This document shows, piece after piece, positions 53,714 to 63,498 of a stretch of 64,000 nucleotides of DNA (position 1 is the stretch's first letter; every line of letters starts with the position of its first letter). A program made the translations under genes and the position numbers. Origin of the DNA: Blautia sp. An249. GTDB taxonomy: Bacteria > Bacillota > Clostridia > Lachnospirales > Lachnospiraceae. The DNA is taken from the NCBI RefSeq assembly GCF_002159835.1, contig NZ_NFJL01000002.1, forward strand, positions 343,671 through 407,670. The letters are read 5' to 3'. The notes below the pieces were generated by a model. The model was not told where the DNA came from. It was given only the letters and a program-made list of their open reading frames with translations, and did not search any database.

Positions 53714-53915
53714 TAAAGGTTCAGAAATTCGTTACTGCAAGAAGTGCGGATGCGAACTTGTAAGCACGAATAAGCACAAGTTATGTGATAATTGCAGACG
53801 CGAAAGGAATGCAAATATTAGAAATGGTGTATTAGGTGCAGTGTGCACAGTTGGTAGTGTCGCACTATTTATTGTTACCAAAGGAAAGCATGGTGGCGGA
53901 GGAAATAAAGCCTAA
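53703..53915 (+). CDS. Small zinc-ribbon protein with membrane helix
   Basis: 70 aa. Zinc ribbon CKKCGCELVSTNKHKLCDNC, a basic stretch RRERNANIRN, one hydrophobic helix (GVLGAVCTVGSVALFIVT) and a Lys/Gly tail. ATG at 53703 overlaps the preceding gene by 11 nt after GGAGGTGATTC, so the two are translationally coupled. The two zinc-ribbon proteins may work together, with this one at the membrane. Confidence 0.72.
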   Translation: MSNNKGSEIRYCKKCGCELVSTNKHKLCDNCRRERNANIRNGVLGAVCTVGSVALFIVTKGKHGGGGNKA

Positions 53916-54081
53916 GCTGAGTCGAGGCGATGGGATTTCAGACTTGTTCCCTCAGAGCGAAGTCTTGAAGCGATTGGAAAATCTGTGGGTTTGCATATTA
54001 TAGGTAGGAGCAAGGTCTTTGACCTGTTTCCGAGAACGGACAAGGGCAAAAAACGGTGTGATTTAAGGAAACAAGGGATTT

Positions 54082-54130
54082 CCGGGAGTTGGGACTGTTT
54101 GGACAGAGGTTCTGGCTCCCGGATTTTTTA
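54082..54130 (+). terminator. Terminator of the defence operon
   Basis: CCGGGAG (54082-54088) pairs with CTCCCGG (54116-54122), followed by ATTTTTTAT. The 477-nt gap 53916-54392 holds this terminator and the MerR promoter; short open frames around 53985-54197 look non-coding. Confidence 0.75.
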
Positions 54131-54285
54131 TGCCTGTCTACTCCGTGGAAACATATCAACGAGAAAAATAGGCGGAGGGTTGAGTACACAGGATTGATAT
54201 GGGGTAGGTCGTGGAGACAAAATTGTTAAAAGGGTGTGGAGTTGATGAGATTTTTTTCAAATGGGAATAGATGCAGAATTTCCAG

Positions 54286-54314
54286 TTGACTTTATGCTAA
54301 CGACGATTTATAGT
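54286..54314 (+). promoter_or_regulatory. Promoter upstream of the MerR-type gene
   Basis: TTGACT (54286-54291), a 17-bp spacer and TATAGT (54309-54314). A second, poorly spaced TTGACT...TATAAT follows at 54341-54356. Confidence 0.65.
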
Positions 54315-54392
54315 GTCACCTACCAAAGTACGGGAGCCGCTTGACTCTCGTATAATGTGAAGGTTTATAATGAAGAACAGGAGGTCATTTCT

Positions 54393-55120
54393 TTGTTGAA
54401 AATAGGAGAATTTTCAGTTTTGTCTCAAATCAGCATCTATATGTTGAGGCATTATGATGAAATTGGCCTGTTGATTCCAGAGCAGGTAGATGAATTTACC
54501 GGGTACAGATATTACAGTGAACGGCAGCTGCCAATTGCAGGGAAGATACAGGCATTGAAAAGTATGGGCCTGAGTCTGAATTTGATGAAGGAGATATTGA
54601 CAAAGTATGCGGACAACGCAGGGTTAAAAACCTATCTTGAGCTTCAGGCCATAGAGCAGAAAGAAAAAATAGAGCATATGCAGAAACAATTGAATTTGCT
54701 TGAAACAACGATAGCCAATCTGGACCATGCTTCAGACATTCCTTTGTATAGCGTAGCACTCAAGAGAATCCCTGCTCATTATGTAATCAGTGTGAGGGGA
54801 ATTATCGAAACGCCTGACAAGGAAGCGGAGCTTTGGGAAAGATTGGCGCAGGAAAGAAAAAGACAAAAAATTCAATTTGCGAATCCGGCGTGGAATATCG
54901 CAGTTTTCCATGATGAGGGATTTCAGGAGCGGGATTTAGATGTAGAGATTCAACAGGCAGTTATTGGAAAGTGCCATGATACGGATGTCATGAAATGTAA
55001 AAAGGTTGAAGAAATCACTGCTGCGACACTCACATTTAAAGGAAGGTATGAGTTGCTACCGCAAGCAAATGAGGAAATCATTCGCTGGATTGGGGATAAC
55101 CAATATAAGTTGGATGGAAA
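54393..55120 (+). pseudogene. MerR-family regulator with GyrI-like domain, 3' truncated
   Basis: TTG start after AGGAGG gives MLKIGEFSVLSQISIYMLRH then YDEIGLLIPEQVDEFTGYRY, the MerR DNA-binding domain, a coiled coil (about residues 75-110) and a GyrI-like effector-binding domain (VALKRIPAHYVISVRG). Reading matches the family until LDG at about 55120. The last 30-40 residues are replaced by phage tail sequence in another frame. A translated product would end with 26 foreign residues. Confidence 0.85.
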
Positions 55121-55972
55121 TCGGCCACCGCATCAAAAGCCGGAACGGTTGTCCTTACCTTTGCTGCCAATGCCACACTGGGAGGGGCCACAGTTCTAAA
55201 CGGTACCATAGACCTGACCTTTACTGTGTCCGGTGTTTCTGTGGCGAAAAAGTTTGCGTGGACAAAATCCAATAAAGGCAGCAATGGTGCCAGCGGTGCG
55301 AATGCGGTGGTGTTTTCCGTGTATGCGCCGGAAGGTACCGTGGTTATCAACCAGTCCGGGAGCCTTGCGCTGGCGGCGGTTGGGTATGACGGCGCTTCGG
55401 AGATCACCACCGGGGCGACCTACCAGTGGGCGAAATACACTGGCGGCAATTGGACGGACATCAGCGGAGAAACTTCCTCTTCCCTGTCTGTTTCAGGAGC
55501 GGATATCGTGAACATCCAATCCTACCGCTGTACCATGACATACAAGGGGAAATCTTATACAGACGTCATCACGGTGGAAGATAAGTCCGACCCGTATGTG
55601 TCGGAGATGCTCTCCATCGGCGGGTTTACGGTAAAGAATAACTTAGGTGGTGTGGTTCCCTATGTGATCGTCCGTACCAATCAGAAAGAGGTCGATCCCC
55701 TGCTTGGCAACATCTCGGAGACTGCCCCGTCTAACCCAAGTGAGGGGGACTTTTGGTACCAGGTTGACCATACCGCACAGAAAGTGACGTTGATGAAATA
55801 TTCCGGCACGGCATGGGAGGCTGCCACCGAGACGCAGGACTTAACGTACACATGGTATGCGCAGGACAAGGACGGCCATGCGGCATCATTCGATAAGGCC
55901 GGGAAGGTGATCTACCTTTCCGCATCGGACATCGACAGTCTCCTGACCCTGCAGTTTGACGTTTCCAAGTAA
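55121..55972 (+). pseudogene. Phage tail/receptor-binding protein, C-terminal fragment
   Basis: The open frame begins at the joint (ASKAGTVVLTFAANATLGG) and runs as Ig-like beta-rich repeats: VNIQSYRCTMTYKGKSYTDV, ISETAPSNPSEGDFWYQVD and DLTYTWYAQDKDGHAASFDK. The fold type is that of prophage minor tail or baseplate proteins carrying bacterial Ig-like domains. The N-terminal bulk is missing and there is no start codon of its own before GTG 55226. Confidence 0.75.
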
Positions 55973-55986
55973 ACGGGGGTGATTGC

Positions 55987-56248
55987 ATGACACCCATCAC
56001 AAGCTGTCAGGCCACCTTCCAGAATTTCACCGGATATGAGGATGACCTCGCTTCCCTGGAAGAAAATATCCGGGAGTGCTACTCCGAGATCACCAAAACC
56101 TCGGAGCAGATCATTCAAACCAGAGCCTTGTGATTACCAATGCGGAGATCCGCAACAAGCTGTCCCTGGGCAATGAGAGCCGGGGATGGTTTGATTTTAT
56201 ACCAAGGATTAACGGGAACCTCTCCATCAAGTGGAGAGGCCCGGCTTA
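55987..56248 (+). pseudogene. Small tail-associated phage protein, internally deleted
   Basis: Frame one, MTPITSCQATFQNFTGYEDD to TSEQIIQT, then the frame changes near 56118 to NQSLVITNAEIRNKLSLGNE and FDFIPRINGNLSIKWRGPA, ending at 56248. The two halves are the start and end of a longer phage protein that follows the tail fibre; the middle is lost. Confidence 0.65.
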
Positions 56249-56278
56249 AAACGCTGACGGCAGGAAGGGGTGAGGAAG

Positions 56279-57115
56279 ATGGCGTCAAGCGGCAGCTTTT
56301 CCGGTTCCATCCGGGATGGGCATTATAAGTTACAAGTGGACTGGTCGCAGAGCAAGAATGTATCCGCAAATACCTCCACGGTGACCTGTAAGCTGTATCT
56401 GGTCAACGACTGGAGCCTAAGCATCAGTGGCCGGAGCAGCAATACCTGCACCATTGATGGAACGTCGCAGACCTTTACCTCTCCGGCTATCAGTTCCACG
56501 GGGGCGCACCTTATAGGAAACGTATCACAGACAGTGAACCATGCCAGCAACGGCAGCAAGTCATTGACGATTTCCGCTGTGTTCTACATCCAGGCCACGC
56601 TCAGCGGGACGTTTTACAATTCCATCACGGCAAGCGCCAATATCACGCTGGACAGCATCCCCCGTGCATCCAGCGTGTCCGCGGGGAACATGACGATGGG
56701 GACGGCAGGTACGATCAGCATCAGCCGGGCGTCCTCTTCCTTTACCCATACGCTGACCTATGCCTTTGGGAATGCCACCGGAACCATTGCGACAAAAACG
56801 ACAGCAACGTCGGTTTCGTGGACGCCGCCGCTGGCCTTGGCAAACCAGATCCCAAGCGCCACAAGCGGTACCTGCACGATTACCTGTACGACTTATAACG
56901 GGAGTACGAGCGTCGGTTCAAAAACCTGCACGCTGACTTTGAGTGTGCCCACGAGTGTGAAGCCAACCATTTCCAGCCTGAGTGCCTCCCGGATTGATGG
57001 GGATGTGCCAAGCGCATGGGGGATTTATGTGCAAACGACAGCCCTATATTGTCTGCTATATGTGGAAGCGGACAGCATAACTTTATACTTTCTGGAAACT
57101 GGCGACTGTTCTTAG
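56279..57115 (+). CDS. DUF859-like phage structural protein, truncated
   Basis: 279 codons from ATG 56279 after AAGGGGTGAGG. MASSGSFSGSIRDGHYKLQV and the Ser/Thr-rich beta repeats with LYLVNDWSLSISGRSSNTCT are the DUF859 pattern of Siphovirus tail/appendage proteins, which are normally 600 aa or more. Around 57040 (GIYVQT) the match ends and unrelated codons run to a stop, so the C-terminal half is deleted. Confidence 0.72.
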   Translation: MASSGSFSGSIRDGHYKLQVDWSQSKNVSANTSTVTCKLYLVNDWSLSISGRSSNTCTIDGTSQTFTSPAISSTGAHLIGNVSQTVNHASNGSKSLTISAVFYIQATLSGTFYNSITASANITLDSIPRASSVSAGNMTMGTAGTISISRASSSFTHTLTYAFGNATGTIATKTTATSVSWTPPLALANQIPSATSGTCTITCTTYNGSTSVGSKTCTLTLSVPTSVKPTISSLSASRIDGDVPSAWGIYVQTTALYCLLYVEADSITLYFLETGDCS

Positions 57116-57161
57116 GGGCAGCCGCTTTTTTCATACAAAAATTTCAAAGGAGGGATTCAAC

Positions 57162-57575
57162 ATGAAGGAATTCTGGAACACGATCCAAGTTATTTTTGCA
57201 GCTATCGGAGGGTGGCTCGGCTACTTCCTGGGCGGCTGCGACGGGCTTCTGATCGCGCTGGTGGTGTTTGTGGCAGCGGACTACATCACGGGCGTGATGT
57301 GTGCCGTGGCGGATAAGGAGCTGTCCAGCGAGGTGGGATTTAAGGGCATCTGCAGGAAGGTGCTGATCTTTATCCTGGTGGGGATCGCCAACATCCTGGA
57401 TGTGCAGGTCATCGGCACCGGCTCGGTACTGCGCACGGCAGTCATCTTTTTCTACCTCTCCAACGAGGGCGTGAGCCTTTTAGAGAACGCCGGACACCTG
57501 GGGCTGCCCATCCCGGAGAAGATTAAGACCGTATTAGAGCAGTTGCATGACCGCTCGGAAAGTGAGGGAAACTGA
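57162..57575 (+). CDS. Phage holin (toxin secretion/lysis type)
   Basis: 137 aa. MKEFWNTIQVIFAAIGGWLG, two to three membrane helices and the conserved VVFVAADYITGVMCAVADKE and GFKGICRKVLIFILVGIANI mark the holin_4/TIGR01593 type. It forms membrane lesions that release the endolysin. AAAGGAGGG precedes the ATG; the endolysin follows after 1 nt. Intact. Confidence 0.9.
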   Translation: MKEFWNTIQVIFAAIGGWLGYFLGGCDGLLIALVVFVAADYITGVMCAVADKELSSEVGFKGICRKVLIFILVGIANILDVQVIGTGSVLRTAVIFFYLSNEGVSLLENAGHLGLPIPEKIKTVLEQLHDRSESEGN

Positions 57576-57576
57576 T

Positions 57577-59076
57577 ATGAAGTTAGTACAGAGTATTCTG
57601 ACAAAGAACCCCTGCTATACGGCGGGGAGAAAGATCACGGTCAAGGGGCTGATGCTCCATTCCGTGGGCTGCCCGCAGCCTAAGGCGTCCGTGTTCATCA
57701 ACTCCTGGAACAGCCCGTCCTATGACAATGCCTGCGTCCACGGTTTCATTGACGGCAATGACGGGACGGTGTACCAGACGCTTCCCTGGAACCACCGGGG
57801 ATGGCACTGCGGCTCCGGCAGCAAGGGCAGCGGGAATAATACCCATATCGGCGTAGAGATGTGCGAGCCTGCGTGTATCAAGTACACGTCAGGCTCGAAC
57901 TTTACCTGCTCCGATACGGCAACGGCGAAAGCAGTGGCAAAGAGGACCTATGAGGCGGCGGTGGAGCTGTTTGCTATGCTGTGTAAACAGTACAGCTTGA
58001 ATCCGACTGCGGATGGGGTAATTATCAGCCACAAGGAAGGACATAGCCGAGGGATTGCCAGCAACCACGGGGACCCGGAGCATCTCTGGACGCAGCTTGG
58101 CATGGGATACACAATGGACGGGTTCCGCAAGGCGGTGAAAGCAGCCATGTCCGGGACGTCCGAGAATACCAGCGGCTATACGAAGATCATGGGGACTGCG
58201 GTTGCAACGGTGGAGCAGATGAAAGCCTACCTCAAAGGCAAGAACCCGTCTGTGGCGCAGAGCGTCCTGGATATGCTCCCGTTGTATCTGTCCGAGGGAA
58301 AGACAGAGGGTGTGCGGGGCGACATCGCCTTTGCGCAGTCCTGCCTGGAGACCGGGAACTTTACCTTCTCCGGCTCTGCGGTCACGCTTTCACAAAACAA
58401 CTTCTGCGGGATGGGCGTGACCAGCAACGGGTTGAAGGGAAATTCCTTTGATACCCCGCAGCTTGGCATCCGGGCGCAGATCCAGCACCTGAAAGCCTAT
58501 GCCTCCACAGAGAGCCTGAAAAATCCCTGCATTGACCCGCGGTTTAAATATGTCACGAGGGGATGCGCGGAATATGTGGAGTGGCTGGGACAGCAGGAGA
58601 ATCCGGACAGGAAAGGCTGGGCTGCGGGAGCCGGGTACGGGGCGAAAATTCTCTCCATCCTGAAAACTATTACCGACATCTCCGGCGGGATATCTTCCTC
58701 TACGGAGGTCTGGTACCGGGTGCGGAAGACCTGGGCGGACGCGGCTTCACAGAAGGGGGCTTTCCACAGCCTGGACAATGCGAAACGGTGCGCCGATGAG
58801 AATGCGGGGTACTCCGTGTTCGATGAATCCGGCAAGGTGCTGTACACCTCCCAGGCGGGACTTACGCCATATCTGGTAAAGGTCAGCATTTCCGACTTGA
58901 ACATCCGTAAAGGGCCGGGAACGAACTATGCAAAGACCGGGAAGTACACTGGCCAAGGCGTCTTTACCATTGTGGACGAAGAGGACGGAAAAGGTGCATC
59001 TAAATGGGGACTTCTGAAATCCTACCAGAAGAACCGTGACGGCTGGATTTCCCTGGATTATGGAAAAAGAGTATAA
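57577..59076 (+). CDS. Endolysin: amidase, glucosaminidase and SH3-like domains
   Basis: 499 aa. N-terminal Amidase_2/PGRP domain (KGLMLHSVGCPQPKASVFIN, VYQTLPWNHRGWHCGSGSKG, THIGVEMCEP, HKEGHSRGIASNHGDPEHLW), then an endo-beta-N-acetylglucosaminidase domain (VRGDIAFAQSCLETGNF, GMGVTSNGLKGNSFDTPQLG), a linker (VWYRVRKTWADAASQKGAF) and a C-terminal SH3-like wall-binding domain (ISDLNIRKGPGTNYAKTGKY). Histidine ligands of the amidase are present. Intact and preceded by the holin, so the lysis cassette may still be able to work. Confidence 0.92.
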   Translation: MKLVQSILTKNPCYTAGRKITVKGLMLHSVGCPQPKASVFINSWNSPSYDNACVHGFIDGNDGTVYQTLPWNHRGWHCGSGSKGSGNNTHIGVEMCEPACIKYTSGSNFTCSDTATAKAVAKRTYEAAVELFAMLCKQYSLNPTADGVIISHKEGHSRGIASNHGDPEHLWTQLGMGYTMDGFRKAVKAAMSGTSENTSGYTKIMGTAVATVEQMKAYLKGKNPSVAQSVLDMLPLYLSEGKTEGVRGDIAFAQSCLETGNFTFSGSAVTLSQNNFCGMGVTSNGLKGNSFDTPQLGIRAQIQHLKAYASTESLKNPCIDPRFKYVTRGCAEYVEWLGQQENPDRKGWAAGAGYGAKILSILKTITDISGGISSSTEVWYRVRKTWADAASQKGAFHSLDNAKRCADENAGYSVFDESGKVLYTSQAGLTPYLVKVSISDLNIRKGPGTNYAKTGKYTGQGVFTIVDEEDGKGASKWGLLKSYQKNRDGWISLDYGKRV

Positions 59077-59087
59077 ATGATTGTACA

Positions 59088-59133
59088 GCCTGTGGGCAGT
59101 CTCATCAAAGGGACTCTCGCAGGCTTATTTTTT
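59088..59133 (+). terminator. Terminator after the endolysin
   Basis: A long imperfect stem GCCTGTGGGCAGTC / GGGACTCTCGCAGGC is followed by TTATTTTTT. Confidence 0.8.
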
Positions 59134-59235
59134 CCCTGAAATACCCCATCAAAAAGGCGGAGAAATCTCCGTATCCTGAAGGATTGATTGTTTTCCGGTT
59201 CCCGGCAGGCCAGTCCTTCAGATCGGAGGGATGTC

Positions 59236-59463
59236 ATGCAGGTAACAAAAATTACAGAAGAAGGTCAGATGCCTTCACGAAATCCACGGACATTTACTAT
59301 GGGAGAATTGCAGCAGGAATATGACTATTACATGGCGCAAAAACTGTTGAAAAAACTACGGGAGGCAGATTTGATTTCCGAGGGTGAATTCAACAAAATA
59401 ACCGCATTAAACCGCCAGACTTTCTCCCCATATTTGGCTGAGATTATGCCTGAAACGACTTGA
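59236..59463 (+). CDS. SHOCT-like small protein
   Basis: 75 aa. ATG 59236 lies 5 nt after GGAGGG. The C-terminal helix pair QKLLKKLREADLISEGEFNK resembles the SHOCT short domain. Small proteins of this kind commonly sit just before serine recombinase cassettes in clostridial elements. Function unknown. Confidence 0.7.
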   Translation: MQVTKITEEGQMPSRNPRTFTMGELQQEYDYYMAQKLLKKLREADLISEGEFNKITALNRQTFSPYLAEIMPETT

Positions 59464-59515
59464 TATTACGGGCGTTTAGAGCGAATATGTGACCTACCGA
59501 AAGCGAGGTGAGTTG

Positions 59516-61077
59516 ATGAAACGGATCACAAAAATCGAGGAAAATAAGAGTCTTGATAAAAAGAAAAAGCTGCGGGTGGCAGCCTATTGCAGGGTATCAA
59601 CCGCAAGCGATGAGCAGCTTGTTAGCCTGGCGGCGCAAAAAGTCCACTATGAAAATTACATCAAGGCAAATGATGAGTGGGAGTTTGCCGGACTGTATTA
59701 TGATGAAGGGGTAACAGGTACAAAGAAGGAAAGACGGGATGGCCTGCTTTCTATGGTCGCAGACTGTGAAAGTGGAAAGATTGAATTTGTCATCACAAAA
59801 TCCATCAGCCGGTTTGCACGGAACACGACTGACTGTCTGGAACTGGTCAGAAAACTTCTTGACCTGAATGTTTACATCTATTTTGAAAAGGAGAACCTGA
59901 ATACTGGATCGATGGAAAGCGAGCTGATGATTTCCATTTTAAGCAGTCTTGCTGAGAATGAGTCCGTATCCATTTCTGAAAATGAAAAATGGGGAATTAA
60001 AAAACGGTTTCAGAATGGGACATTCATTATATCCTATCCCCCGTATGGTTACGACAATGTAGATGGGGAGATGGTTATTGTGCCAGAACAGGCGGAAATC
60101 GTGAAACAGATTTTTGCAGATACACTGGCGGGAAAAAGCACCCATGCCATTGCAGGAGAACTGAATGCGAAAGGAGTCCTGAAAAAAAAGGCTGCAGTTG
60201 GACGCCGGGAACGATAAATGGAATTATAGGCAATGAAAAATATACAGGTGATGTCCTTTATCAAAAGACTTATACAGACAGCAGTTTCAACCGTCATACA
60301 AATTACGGTGAGCTTGACCAGTATTTGGTTCAGGACCATCATGCCGCAATCGTCAGCCATGAGGATTTCGACAGGGCCAATGCCGTGCTGCGGCAGCGGG
60401 GCAAGGAAAAGGGCAATGGCAGGAACACGGAAAAATACCAAAATCGGTATAGCTTTTCAGGAAGGATTAAGTGTTCGGAGTGCGGAGACAGTTTCAAACG
60501 CAGAATCCATTACAAACCGAGCGGTTCCTATGTCGCATGGTGCTGTGCTACCCATCTGACAGATAAGGACGTCTGCTCCATGAAATATGTTACTGACGAT
60601 GCTTTGAAGCGTGCGTTTGTAACGATGATGAACAAGCTGGTATTCGGACACCAGATTGTGCTTCGCCCTCTGCTGCAAAGCCTCAGAGGGATGAATGACA
60701 AGGCACAGCTTTTGAAAATGCAGGAGCTGGAAGAGCAGATTGAGAAAAATATGGAGCAGCGGCAGGTGCTGACGAGCCTTATGGCGGGCGGCTACCTTGA
60801 GCCTGCTCTTTTCAATAAGGAAAGCAATGCTCTGGCAGCGGAAGACGAAGCACTGCGACAGGAAAAGGACAGCCTTATTCACTCCCTCAATGGGAACATG
60901 GTAAAGGCAGATGAATTGCAGAAGCTGCTCCGCTTTGCAGCAAAGGGAACCATGCTGGCAGGGTTTGATGATGAGACTTTTCTGGAATATGTGGATAGGA
61001 TTACCGTCCTTTCAAGAAGCGAGGTTTCCTTTGAGTTGAAGTGCGGGCTGTGCTTGAGAGAAAGGCTGGTGGATTGA
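59516..61077 (+). pseudogene. Large serine recombinase 1, frameshifted at an A8 run
   Basis: Catalytic domain intact: [13 protein letters not shown] with nucleophile Ser, [35 protein letters not shown]. At 60182-60189 (eight A) the frame is lost. The continuation SWTPGTINGIIGNEKYTGDV, the zinc ribbon CSECGDSFKRRIHY and the coiled coil run to 61077 in the next frame. One added A restores it. Mutation, sequencing error or polymerase slippage on the A-run are all possible. Its stop overlaps the next start (TGAATG). Confidence 0.87.
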
Positions 61078-61509
61078 ATGAGGCACATACCTTACGGATA
61101 TAAAATTGAGAACGGCATGGCTGTTGTAGATGAGAAAGAAGCTGCGGCTATGCGGGAATTTTTCGAATACTATATTTCCGGTCTGGCGCTCATGGCAGCG
61201 GCTGAGAAGGTGGGACTGAAACTCTACCACGGGAGTGCCGGACGGATACTGCGGAATGTGAAATACCTCGGAGATGGTTATTATCCGGCGATCATTGACA
61301 GAGAAACCTTTGATAAGGCAGAGGAAATACGGATGAGCCGTGCAAGGGCGCTTGGCCGTGTGAGGGAACTGAAGGGGAAACAGCCAGACCCTTTTCCGAC
61401 AAGGTTTACCATGCCTGTGATAAAAACGGTCTATGATGATCCTTTTGAACAGGCGGCTTATGCCTACAGTCTGACAGAGAGCGAGGTGGCGATGGATGGA
61501 ACCGAATAA
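61078..61509 (+). CDS. Recombinase-like accessory protein without catalytic domain
   Basis: 143 aa. It starts [20 protein letters not shown] and has [20 protein letters not shown] and [20 protein letters not shown], the 'recombinase' DNA-binding segment of large serine recombinases, but no resolvase domain. It lies between two full-size recombinases with overlapping ends (4 nt and 14 nt), the usual three-gene layout, so it is probably a genuine accessory subunit rather than a fragment. Confidence 0.78.
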   Translation: MRHIPYGYKIENGMAVVDEKEAAAMREFFEYYISGLALMAAAEKVGLKLYHGSAGRILRNVKYLGDGYYPAIIDRETFDKAEEIRMSRARALGRVRELKGKQPDPFPTRFTMPVIKTVYDDPFEQAAYAYSLTESEVAMDGTE

Positions 61510-63067
61510 AAATGTTACAGTTATTCCTGCCCGGAAACGGGTGGGAAATACCGTGACAGCAGAAGCAAAACCAAAACTCAGGGTTGCCGCCTACTGCCGT
61601 GTTTCCACGGACAGCGATGAGCAGGCAAGCAGCTATGAGGTGCAGGTGGAGCATTACACCCAGTTCATTCAGAAGAATCCGGAGTGGGAGCTGGCGGGTA
61701 TATTCGCGGATGACGGGATCAGCGGCACCAACACCAGGAAACGGGAAGAATTCAACCGCATGATTGAAGAATGTATGGCAGGTAAGATTGACATGATTAT
61801 CACGAAATCCATCAGCCGATTTGCCCGGAATACGCTGGATTGTCTGAAATATATCCGGGAACTGAAGGAGAAGAACATCCCGGTATTCTTTGAGAAAGAG
61901 AACATCAATACGATGGATTCCAAAGGAGAGGTATTGCTCACCATCATGGCGAGCCTGGCACAGCAGGAAAGCCAGTCTTTGAGCCAGAACATCAAACTTG
62001 GCCTGCAGTACCGATTCCAGAACGGAGAGGTCCGGGTCAACCACAGCCGTTTCCTCGGATACACAAAGGATGAGAAAGGAAACCTGATCATAGAGCCTGC
62101 GGAGGCGGAAGTGGTAAAGCGGATCTACCGGGAGTACCTGGAAGGGGCAAGCCTGCTCCAGATCGGGCGTGGCCTGGAAGCAGATGGCATTCTTACCGGG
62201 GCGGGGAAAACGAAATGGCGTCCGGAAACGCTGCGGAAGATTTTGCAGAATGAGAAGTACATGGGGGATGCCCTTTTGCAGAAAACGTATACTGTTGATT
62301 TCCTCAATAAAAAGCGGGTACAGAATAATGGTATTGTTCCGCAGTATTATGTGGAAAACAGCCACGAAGCCATTATCCCCCGTGACCTTTATATGCAGGT
62401 GCAGGAGGAGATGATCCGGAGGGCGAACCTCCACAGCGGAGCCAGCCGGAAAAAGAGAGTTTACAGCAGCAAGTATGCCTTATCCAGCATTGTCTACTGT
62501 CCGAAGTGTGGGGAGATTTACCGGCGGATTGCATGGAACAACCGGGGCAAACACTCCACAGTCTGGAGATGCTGCACCCGTGTGGAGCATGGCCCTGGAA
62601 AGTGCGATGCTCCTACCATTCAGGAATCGGAACTGCAGGCGGCAGTGGTAAAAGCCATCAACCTTGCGCTTGGAAATAGGGACGGCATGATGGAGGTATT
62701 GCAGGAAAATATAGAGACAGTCATCCGTCAAGAGGATGAAACCTCGGCGGAAGGAATCAATGCCAAGTTGGAGGAGCTGCAAAAGGAACTGTTGAGGTTG
62801 GCAAATTCAAATAAGGATTATAACAGTGTGGCGGATGAGATAGACCGCCTGCGGGAACTGAAGCAGAAGGCACTGACAGAGAGCGCCGAGCGGGAAGGTA
62901 TGAAAAAGCGGATTGCGGAGATGCAGGAATTTCTGAACAGTCAGACTACGGAGATTTTGGAATATGATGAGCAGCTTGTCAGGCGGTTGATTGAAAAGGT
63001 CACAGTCTACGAAGAGAGGTTTGAGGTGGAGTTCAAATTCGGGACGAAGGTGGATGTGGAGAGATAA
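61496..63067 (+). CDS. Large serine recombinase 2
   Basis: 523 aa, intact. Resolvase domain with [40 protein letters not shown] and [19 protein letters not shown]. Recombinase domain ([20 protein letters not shown]), zinc ribbon ([20 protein letters not shown], then CC) and a long coiled coil (about 420-490). Together with its two neighbours it should integrate or excise DNA at a site unlike that of the tyrosine integrase at 16.3 kb. Confidence 0.93.
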   Translation: MEPNKNVTVIPARKRVGNTVTAEAKPKLRVAAYCRVSTDSDEQASSYEVQVEHYTQFIQKNPEWELAGIFADDGISGTNTRKREEFNRMIEECMAGKIDMIITKSISRFARNTLDCLKYIRELKEKNIPVFFEKENINTMDSKGEVLLTIMASLAQQESQSLSQNIKLGLQYRFQNGEVRVNHSRFLGYTKDEKGNLIIEPAEAEVVKRIYREYLEGASLLQIGRGLEADGILTGAGKTKWRPETLRKILQNEKYMGDALLQKTYTVDFLNKKRVQNNGIVPQYYVENSHEAIIPRDLYMQVQEEMIRRANLHSGASRKKRVYSSKYALSSIVYCPKCGEIYRRIAWNNRGKHSTVWRCCTRVEHGPGKCDAPTIQESELQAAVVKAINLALGNRDGMMEVLQENIETVIRQEDETSAEGINAKLEELQKELLRLANSNKDYNSVADEIDRLRELKQKALTESAEREGMKKRIAEMQEFLNSQTTEILEYDEQLVRRLIEKVTVYEERFEVEFKFGTKVDVER

Positions 63068-63085
63068 ATAACAGAAATGTTATGG

Positions 63086-63125
63086 GTGCCTTGTGGCTTT
63101 TGAAATGGCTGCAAGGTGCTTTTTT
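63086..63125 (+). terminator. Terminator after recombinase 2
   Basis: GTGCCTTGTGGC pairs with GCTGCAAGGTGC (four G-U pairs) and runs into six T residues. Confidence 0.8.
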
Positions 63126-63322
63126 GATAGGCTGTTAATTCATCATTTTAAAGAAGGCAGCTTGTGTTTATCAACCATGGGGTTTATAATTGTACTATGC
63201 TGATGGGGGTGGAAAATGACAACATCGGATATGATTTAGTGAATTAATATATTGAGAATTTAGAAAATTGAAATAAATTTATGATTATTAATTTTGTACC
63301 AGTAAAAGAGAAAATTTGTAAC

Positions 63323-63376
63323 GAATGATTTGAAGTGGAGTTCAAATCTAATATGGTGACGAGTATACAGAGATAA
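63323..63376 (+). pseudogene. Fossil 3' end of another serine recombinase
   Basis: In frame it reads NE, stop, FEVEFKSNMVTSIQR, stop. The intact recombinase ends [17 protein letters not shown], and the two DNA segments agree over most of 50 nt. It lies in the otherwise AT-rich, gene-free 63068-63489 stretch. Confidence 0.7.
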
Positions 63377-63427
63377 ATAGTTTTTATAATAATGCAGAAG
63401 AAACATACAATAGATTTAAAAATATAT

Positions 63428-63456
63428 TTGAAATGATTAAAGCTAGAACATATTAT
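63428..63456 (+). promoter_or_regulatory. Promoter of the last gene
   Basis: TTGAAA (63428-63433), a 17-bp spacer and TATTAT (63451-63456), 43 nt before the start codon at 63499. Confidence 0.7.
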
Positions 63457-63498
63457 AGCAATTACATTAAAATATCATAAGAGAAAGGTATGATACAG

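Noticed and set aside
53985..54197. 70-codon frame after the defence operon
   Set aside because: It includes the operon terminator hairpin, has no family resemblance and no ribosome site.
55121..57115. Diversity-generating retroelement acting on the tail genes
   Set aside because: No reverse transcriptase and no template/variable repeat pair were seen.
61406..62434. 342-codon minus-strand frame under recombinase 2
   Set aside because: It is antisense to an intact recombinase, of biased composition and with no domain.
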